This document shows, piece by piece, positions 58,712 to 64,000 of a DNA stretch of 64,000 nucleotides. Numbering within the stretch: the stretch's first letter is position 1; each line of letters starts with the position of its first letter. The notes below the pieces were generated by a model that saw only the letters and a program-made list of their open reading frames with translations, did no database searches and was not told the origin of the DNA. The stretch is from NCBI RefSeq assembly GCF_001403615.1, contig NZ_LN879456.1, positions 682,001-746,000 on the forward strand, read 5' to 3'. Source of the DNA: Desnuesiella massiliensis. GTDB lineage: Bacteria > Bacillota > Clostridia > Clostridiales > Clostridiaceae. Position numbers and translations under genes: made by a program.

Positions 58712-59905
58712 TTAGAATAATTCTTTATATTTTTCTAATCCTTTTGATAATATATCCATAGCCTCTTCTAAGTCCTTACTATTTAAGCAATAGGATATTC
58801 TAATCTCATTCTTTCCTAGTTCAGGATTGGAGTAGAAGCCTCCAGCAGGAGCTACCATTACAGTGGCATTATTATAGTGGAAATCAGTCAATAACCACTG
58901 TGAAAAATGCTCTGCGTCATTAATAGGAAGTTTAACTACTATATAAAATGCACCTGTTGGCTTCTCACATACAATGCCTGGTATATTAACTAAGCTACTG
59001 TATAAAATATTCCTTCTATTTTCATATTCAGCTTTAACCTTAGTAAAATACTCCTTTGGAGTATTAATTAAATTAGCAGCGGCTACTTGCTCTATAGTAG
59101 GTACGCATAATCTTGATTGACATAATTTTAAAATTTGCTTTATAAGTTCTTTATTCTTAGATGCCACTAGGCCTATTCTTGCACCACAAGCGCTGTATCG
59201 TTTAGATATACTATCTATTAGTATCACTCTATCTAATATATCCGTCATATATAATGCAGAAGTATATTTTAAATTATCATATACAAATTCTCTGTAAACT
59301 TCATCTGCAATGATATAAAGATTATATTCCTTTGCAATATCTGCTAACATTCTTACTTCTTCATAGGTATAAACAACACCAGTAGGATTTCCAGGATTAG
59401 AGATCAGTATAGCCTTTGTTTTATCAGTTATTTTACTTGTTATTTCTTCTTTACAAGGCAAATGGAATCCATTTTCTGCTTTAGTGATAAAGGATACTAC
59501 ATTTACACCTGCAGCTTCACTAAATCCATTATAGTTTGTATAGAATGGTTCTGGAATTATTATTTCATCTCCAAAATCGCATATTGCCATAATTGCAAAT
59601 AGTATTGCTTCACTTCCACCATTGGTTATCATTATTTCATTTCTTTCAAAGTCAATATCCCATTGTTTATAGTATTCAATAAAACTATCTATTAGAGGAT
59701 CTATTCCTTGAGAATTTGTATATTTAAGGACATTTTCTTTGAAGTTATTGATGGCTTCAAAAAAGGTTTCAGGAGTTTCAATATCAGGTTGCCCTATATT
59801 TAAATGAAACACTTTTTTACCCTGTTTCTTTGCCTCATCAGCAAAAGGTGTTAATTTTCTAATAGGTGAAAATTGCATACTTTGAATTCTTTTTGAAAAC
59901 TGCAT
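58712..59905 (-). CDS. Class I/II PLP aminotransferase
   Basis: A 397-residue aspartate-aminotransferase-fold enzyme. It has the PLP lysine K235 in DSISKRYSACGARIG, the NPGNPTG loop (about 170-176), YNGFSEAAG, and the C-terminal arginine in NEIRISYCL. Amino-acid specificity is unknown. GGGGG precedes the ATG. The gene is on the minus strand and convergent with the acetyltransferase gene. Confidence 0.9.
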   Translation of the reverse strand: MQFSKRIQSMQFSPIRKLTPFADEAKKQGKKVFHLNIGQPDIETPETFFEAINNFKENVLKYTNSQGIDPLIDSFIEYYKQWDIDFERNEIMITNGGSEAILFAIMAICDFGDEIIIPEPFYTNYNGFSEAAGVNVVSFITKAENGFHLPCKEEITSKITDKTKAILISNPGNPTGVVYTYEEVRMLADIAKEYNLYIIADEVYREFVYDNLKYTSALYMTDILDRVILIDSISKRYSACGARIGLVASKNKELIKQILKLCQSRLCVPTIEQVAAANLINTPKEYFTKVKAEYENRRNILYSSLVNIPGIVCEKPTGAFYIVVKLPINDAEHFSQWLLTDFHYNNATVMVAPAGGFYSNPELGKNEIRISYCLNSKDLEEAMDILSKGLEKYKELF

Positions 59906-59936
59906 AGTGATTTATCCCCCTTAATAATAAAATATT

Positions 59937-60089
59937 TTAAAATAATGTTTCTCTTGGAATATAAGAAGTTTTAGTATTGGTAATTACAGGATTAATATGA
60001 TTTTCGAAATATCCTCTATCACTTATTATATTATAATTTTGACCATTTTTATATTCTTTATTATCATTTTGTTGTTTTGCATCATACAT
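59937..60089 (-). CDS. Small unknown protein, 50 residues
   Basis: A 50-codon frame on the minus strand, lying between two aminotransferase genes. It begins with ATG behind GGGAGTG (about ten bases) and ends in TAA. The sequence is Asn-, Tyr- and Lys-rich, with a middle GYFENHINPVITNTKTSYIP and no Cys or membrane segment. I do not recognise it. A good ribosome binding site and the absence of any other content in the gap support a real gene, though chance cannot be excluded. Confidence 0.5.
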   Translation of the reverse strand: MYDAKQQNDNKEYKNGQNYNIISDRGYFENHINPVITNTKTSYIPRETLF

Positions 60090-60137
60090 TATTTATCACT
60101 CCCTATAATTATAGTTTTCCCAAGGGAGTGAATTTTA

Positions 60138-61322
60138 TTAATAATATTTGCTTAAAACCTTACCTAATCTCTTTATTCCCTCTACTATTTTTTCTTCAGA
60201 CATATTTGAATAGTTGAGTCTAAAATAGTTTTCATTTCCACCATTAGGAAAGAAAGAGCCTCCAGGAACAAAAGCAACCTTTTCCTCTAGAGCTTCCTCT
60301 AGTATTTTTTTTGTATTTAATTCTTTTTTTAATTCTACCCAGGTAAATAATCCACCTTTAGATAGAGTGTATTTCACTTCAGAAGGGAAGAATTTTTGCA
60401 TTGATTCTATCATAATATTTCTGCGGTTTCTATATACTTCGATTATCTTACTTATATGTTCATCTAAATTGTACTCTTTCATAAACTGAGCCGTAATTCT
60501 TTGATCTATAGTACTGCACTGAAGATCCGCACCTTGCTTTATCAGAACATATTTTTGTAGTATATCCTTATGTGCACAGACCCATCCAATTCTTAATCCA
60601 GGGCAAAAAGTCTTTGAGTAAGTTCCTAAATGAATCACATATCCTGAGTTATCAAAGCTTTTTATAGTTGGATATCTATTCCCTTCAAAAATTAGTTCCG
60701 CATAAGGGCTATCTTCAACAACAGGAATTTCATATTGTCCAGCAATGTCAGCTAAACGTTTACGTCTTTCAACAGATAAAGTTTTCCCTGTAGGGTTTTG
60801 GAAATCTGGTATGGTATATATAAACTTTGCGTTAGGATACTCCCTTAATTTTTTTTCTAGCTCTTCTATTATCATACCATCATCATCCATGGGAACCTCA
60901 ACAAATTTTGGTTGATAGGCTTTAAAGGCGTTTATGGCTCCTAGATAGCTTGGACTTTCACATATTATAACATCGTCCTTATCTATGAAAAGCTTTGCAG
61001 TGAACTCTAAAGCTTGCTGTGAGCCACTAGTGATTAATATATTATCTACAGTAACATTAATTCCTGCTGGCTTTAATCTTTGATCAACTATAGTTTGTCT
61101 AAGTGGAGTATATCCTTCAGTAGTACTATATTGTAATGCTTCTTTACCTTGCTCCTCTACAACCTTATAAGCAATTTTTTTCATATTATCTACTGGAAAT
61201 AGTTCTGGAGCTGGCAATCCACCTGCAAAAGAGATTAACTCTGGCCTTTCTGTAAGTTTTAGTAATTCTCTTATCTCTGAAGCTTTTATTTCATTAGCCC
61301 TTTCAGAGAATTTTAAATTCAT
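60138..61322 (-). CDS. PLP aminotransferase (LysN/MocR-type fold)
   Basis: A 394-residue class I aminotransferase of the 2-aminoadipate/multi-substrate group. It has the PLP lysine K237 in LGTYSKTFCPGLRIGW, the IPDFQNPTGKT loop and SGSQQALE. The start of the protein lacks the GntR DNA-binding domain of MocR regulators, so it is an enzyme. It is about 48 bases upstream of the small gene at 60089. GGGGG lies before the ATG. Confidence 0.9.
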   Translation of the reverse strand: MNLKFSERANEIKASEIRELLKLTERPELISFAGGLPAPELFPVDNMKKIAYKVVEEQGKEALQYSTTEGYTPLRQTIVDQRLKPAGINVTVDNILITSGSQQALEFTAKLFIDKDDVIICESPSYLGAINAFKAYQPKFVEVPMDDDGMIIEELEKKLREYPNAKFIYTIPDFQNPTGKTLSVERRKRLADIAGQYEIPVVEDSPYAELIFEGNRYPTIKSFDNSGYVIHLGTYSKTFCPGLRIGWVCAHKDILQKYVLIKQGADLQCSTIDQRITAQFMKEYNLDEHISKIIEVYRNRRNIMIESMQKFFPSEVKYTLSKGGLFTWVELKKELNTKKILEEALEEKVAFVPGGSFFPNGGNENYFRLNYSNMSEEKIVEGIKRLGKVLSKYY

Positions 61323-61585
61323 AAAAGCACCCCCAACTTATTCTTACAAGTTTTATATTTTACCATAATCACTATTTATATCTTTTATTATATATCTATG
61401 AATTATTCATTTCAAGCTTGCATAAATTGCGATATAAATAAATCAATTAATTAAAAATTAATTATTTTACAAATAAACAATTAATAATATTGAAAAATAA
61501 ATAACTATCAAAAATCCCTTTAAAAATATTCTTAAATTATATATAATAAGTAAGGTATATATTTATTTTAGAAGGAGTAGAAGTG

Positions 61586-62920
61586 ATGATTAATGAAAAT
61601 CAATTAAAATATTATATAGAGACTTGGGGCTGTCAAATGAATGAAGAGGACTCAGAGAAGCTATCAGGAATGCTCAAAAGGCTTGGATATGTAAAAACAG
61701 AGGAAAGGGGCGAAGCCTCTATAATAATATTTAATACCTGCTGTGTAAGAGAAAATGCAGAACTAAAGGTGTATGGTAATTTAGGAGCCTTAAAAAAACA
61801 AAAGGAAAAAAATCCTGACCTTATAATAGCTGTTTGCGGTTGTATGATGCAACAAAAAGGAATGGCAGAGGCTATTATAAAGAAATATCCTTTTGTTGAT
61901 ATAATATTTGGAACACATAACTCATATAAGTTTCCTGAATATTTAAATAGGGTAAAGCAAGAGGGAACTTCCGTTATTGAAATACCAGATAAGGAAACTG
62001 AAATAATAGAAGGTATCCCCGTAGATAGAGAAAGTGACATAAAAGCCTTCGTTACAATTATGTATGGCTGTAATAACTTTTGTACATATTGTATAGTTCC
62101 TTATGTAAGAGGAAGAGAAAGAAGCAGAAAACCTGAAGATATTGAAGCTGAAATCAAAGACCTAGTAGCAAAAGGATATAAAGAAATAACTTTGCTAGGA
62201 CAAAATGTAAACTCTTATGGCAAAGGATTAGATCCAGAGATTAATTTCGCAGATTTGCTTATTAGATTAAATGAGATAGAAGGATTAGAAAGAATAAGAT
62301 TTATGACTTCTCATCCAAAGGATTTATCTGATGAAGTAATTGCAGCCATTAGAGATTGTGATAAACTATGTGAGCAAATACATTTGCCTGTTCAAAGCGG
62401 TTCTTCAAGAATACTAAAAAAAATGAATAGGCACTATGATAGAGAGTATTACTTAGAACTAGTAAATAAAATAAAGAAAGAAATACCTGGAGTCGCTTTA
62501 ACTACAGACATAATTGTAGGGTTTCCTGGCGAGACAGAGGAAGATTTTGAGGAGACTCTTTCTTTAGTTAAAGAAGTAGAATATGACTCTGCATTTACAT
62601 TTATATACTCAAGAAGAAAGTATACTCCAGCAGACATGCTTTTAGATCAAGTTCCTGATGAAGTAAAGCATAATAGATTTAATAGATTAGTTGATACAGT
62701 TAATGAAATTTGTGCAAAAAAGAATAAGGAATATGAAGGTAGAGCTGTAGAAGTTTTAGTAGAAGGTACAAGCAAAAATGATGAAAATCGCTTATCTGGA
62801 AGAACTAGAACTGGTAAATTAGTAAATTTACAAGGGAATAAGGATAGTATCGGTAAATTAATAAATGTAAAGATAGTAAAAGCATTGTCCTTTTCATTAA
62901 ATGGAGAGGAGATATTATAA
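61586..62920 (+). CDS. miaB: tRNA methylthiotransferase MiaB
   Basis: A radical-SAM enzyme that adds a methylthio group to isopentenyl-adenosine at position 37 of tRNAs. The 444 residues show the N-terminal cluster ligands C16, C52 and C86, the radical-SAM motif C162-x3-C166-x2-C169, and a C-terminal TRAM domain. AAGGAG lies eight bases before ATG 61586; GTG 61583 is one codon upstream. It lies before mutS, a common clostridial order. Confidence 0.96.
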   Translation: MINENQLKYYIETWGCQMNEEDSEKLSGMLKRLGYVKTEERGEASIIIFNTCCVRENAELKVYGNLGALKKQKEKNPDLIIAVCGCMMQQKGMAEAIIKKYPFVDIIFGTHNSYKFPEYLNRVKQEGTSVIEIPDKETEIIEGIPVDRESDIKAFVTIMYGCNNFCTYCIVPYVRGRERSRKPEDIEAEIKDLVAKGYKEITLLGQNVNSYGKGLDPEINFADLLIRLNEIEGLERIRFMTSHPKDLSDEVIAAIRDCDKLCEQIHLPVQSGSSRILKKMNRHYDREYYLELVNKIKKEIPGVALTTDIIVGFPGETEEDFEETLSLVKEVEYDSAFTFIYSRRKYTPADMLLDQVPDEVKHNRFNRLVDTVNEICAKKNKEYEGRAVEVLVEGTSKNDENRLSGRTRTGKLVNLQGNKDSIGKLINVKIVKALSFSLNGEEIL

Positions 62921-62946
62921 AAAAGCTCTTATATAAGAGCTTTTTT
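62919..62946 (+). terminator. Hairpin between miaB and mutS
   Basis: AAAAAAGCTCTTAT (62919-62932) and ATAAGAGCTTTTTT (62933-62946) form a perfect palindrome. The tight centre opens to a small loop. It ends at a T-run and overlaps the miaB stop. Confidence 0.75.
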
Positions 62947-62974
62947 ATAACTATAAATTAAGAGGTGATTGACC

Positions 62975-64000
62975 ATGGCTATAACGCCTATGATGCAACA
63001 ATATCTTCAGATCAAAGAAGATTACAAAGATTGCATAGTATTCTTTAGACTAGGGGACTTTTATGAAATGTTTTTTGAAGATGCGGAGGTAGCATCTAAA
63101 GAGTTAGAGCTAGTATTAACCGGGAGAGATTGTGGCTTAGAGGATAGAGCTCCTATGTGTGGTATACCATATCATGCATCTAATTCATATGTAGGTAAAC
63201 TTATATCCAGAGGGTATAAAGTAGCAATTTGTGAGCAAGTTGAAGATCCAGCCTTAGCAAAAGGTATAGTAAAAAGAGATGTTATTAAAGTAATTACTCC
63301 AGGTACCTTTAATGACAGTAATTTTATTGACGAGAGCAAAAATAACTATATCATGAGCATTTTCGTAGAAGATATTAATGAAAGAATTACTATTAGTTTT
63401 GCAGATATTGCAACAGGCGAATTCTATTCTACAAAAGTAAGCCGCTTTGACTATGTTATAGATGAAATTTCCAAGTTCTATCCAAAAGAGATATTAATAC
63501 AACAAAGCTTTTCTGAAGCGGTTAAAAACAGAATAATTAACTCTATTTCGTCATCTATAACTATTAAGAATGACAATTATTTTAAGGATGAATATATTCA
63601 TAATATTGAAGCTCAATTTAAAAATTTTGAAACCAGTAATTATGATAATGATATTTTATTTTCTATTAATGCTCTGTTAAAATACATAATTGAAACACAA
63701 AAACTTTCATTATCTAATATTGAGCATGTAGAAGTATACAATATAAGCGAAACTATGTCTATTGATATAAATACTAGAAGAAATCTAGAGTTAACTGAAA
63801 CCTTGAGAGACAAGTCTAAAAAGGGGTCGTTGTTATGGGTACTGGATAAAACAAACACTTCCATGGGCAGCAGATTACTTAGAAAGTGGGTAGAGCAGCC
63901 CTTGCTGGTTAAAGAGCGTATTGAAGAAAGACTCTCTGCTGTAGAAGAGTTAACTAACAACTTACCTTTAAAAGAAAACTTAGTTGAATGTCTGAAATCT
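62975..64000 (+). CDS. mutS: DNA mismatch repair protein MutS (5' part)
   Basis: The first 342 codons of MutS; the window ends inside the gene. The mismatch-reading motif GDFYEMF (F29-E31) of domain I is present, as are the GRDCGLEDRAPMCGIPYHAS and CEQVEDP segments, and the start of the connector and lever domains (DINTRRNLELTETLRDKSKKGSLLWVLDKTNTSMGSRLLRKW). Binding of mismatches by the full-length protein is expected; the ATPase domain is outside the window. AGAGGTGA lies before the ATG at 62975. Confidence 0.95.
   Translation, partial: MAITPMMQQYLQIKEDYKDCIVFFRLGDFYEMFFEDAEVASKELELVLTGRDCGLEDRAPMCGIPYHASNSYVGKLISRGYKVAICEQVEDPALAKGIVKRDVIKVITPGTFNDSNFIDESKNNYIMSIFVEDINERITISFADIATGEFYSTKVSRFDYVIDEISKFYPKEILIQQSFSEAVKNRIINSISSSITIKNDNYFKDEYIHNIEAQFKNFETSNYDNDILFSINALLKYIIETQKLSLSNIEHVEVYNISETMSIDINTRRNLELTETLRDKSKKGSLLWVLDKTNTSMGSRLLRKWVEQPLLVKERIEERLSAVEELTNNLPLKENLVECLKS

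Overview
The window is a chromosomal segment of a low-GC, spore-forming, anaerobic Firmicute, most likely a Clostridium sensu lato. The signs are very AT-rich intergenic DNA, strong AAGGAGG ribosome binding sites, an IspH-S1 fusion, spore-coat and spore-protein genes, and a molybdenum hydroxylase system of the selenium-dependent type. I saw no rRNA, tRNA, CRISPR array, insertion sequence or prophage. The species cannot be named from the sequence.

Layout. 0.4-2.2 kb: small unknown genes and a decayed gene. 2.3-6.2 kb: biotin cluster bioY-bioB-bioD-bioA behind a BirA-type operator. 6.4-8.9 kb: DUF1801, AHSA1 and VOC/PhnB-like proteins. 9.1-14.3 kb: a DesK/NarL-type two-component system divergent from an ABC exporter, resembling the Bacillus LnrJK-LnrLMN arrangement. 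14.5-20.2 kb: a clan GH-A glycosidase divergent from an operon of three sugar-phosphate isomerases and an RpiR regulator. 20.4-22.4 kb: a MerR/GyrI-like regulator and a HutD-like cupin.

22.5-45.4 kb is the centrepiece: two convergently organised operons for molybdenum hydroxylase maturation and purine breakdown. The first (22.9-30.8 kb) encodes yqeC, mocA, yqeB, xdhC, mogA/moaB, modA, modB, a MoeA-like protein, moaC, moaA and a MOSC protein. The second (32.9-45.3 kb) encodes diaminopropionate ammonia-lyase, YgeY, a D-aminoacylase, SsnA, an NCS2 purine permease, a PreA-like flavoprotein, a hydantoinase, a single-chain xanthine dehydrogenase and RidA. Between them lies one sigma-54 activator gene. 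Both operons have an excellent -24/-12 promoter, and both are preceded by copies of the palindrome TTATCA-N3-TGATAA. I read this as one self-contained sigma-54 regulon: the activator switches on cofactor supply and the catabolic enzymes together. The catabolic operon is a variant of the known anaerobic purine/urate cluster (ygeX-ygeY-ygeW-ygfK-ssnA-hyuA-xdhD), without ygeW or ygfK.

45.5-48.2 kb: spore-linked or envelope genes, including a 99-bp-repeat protein that resembles gamma-type SASP, a LysM-CAP protein, an unlisted 49-residue Cys-rich protein and an endonuclease IV-like protein. 48.4-64 kb: housekeeping genes (rluB, mnmM, an RpiR regulator, gdhA, a YhiN-like flavoprotein, aroH, cmk, ispH-S1, cotS, an acetyltransferase, two aminotransferases, miaB and the start of mutS, which runs off the window). 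A 50-codon reading frame lies between the two aminotransferases.
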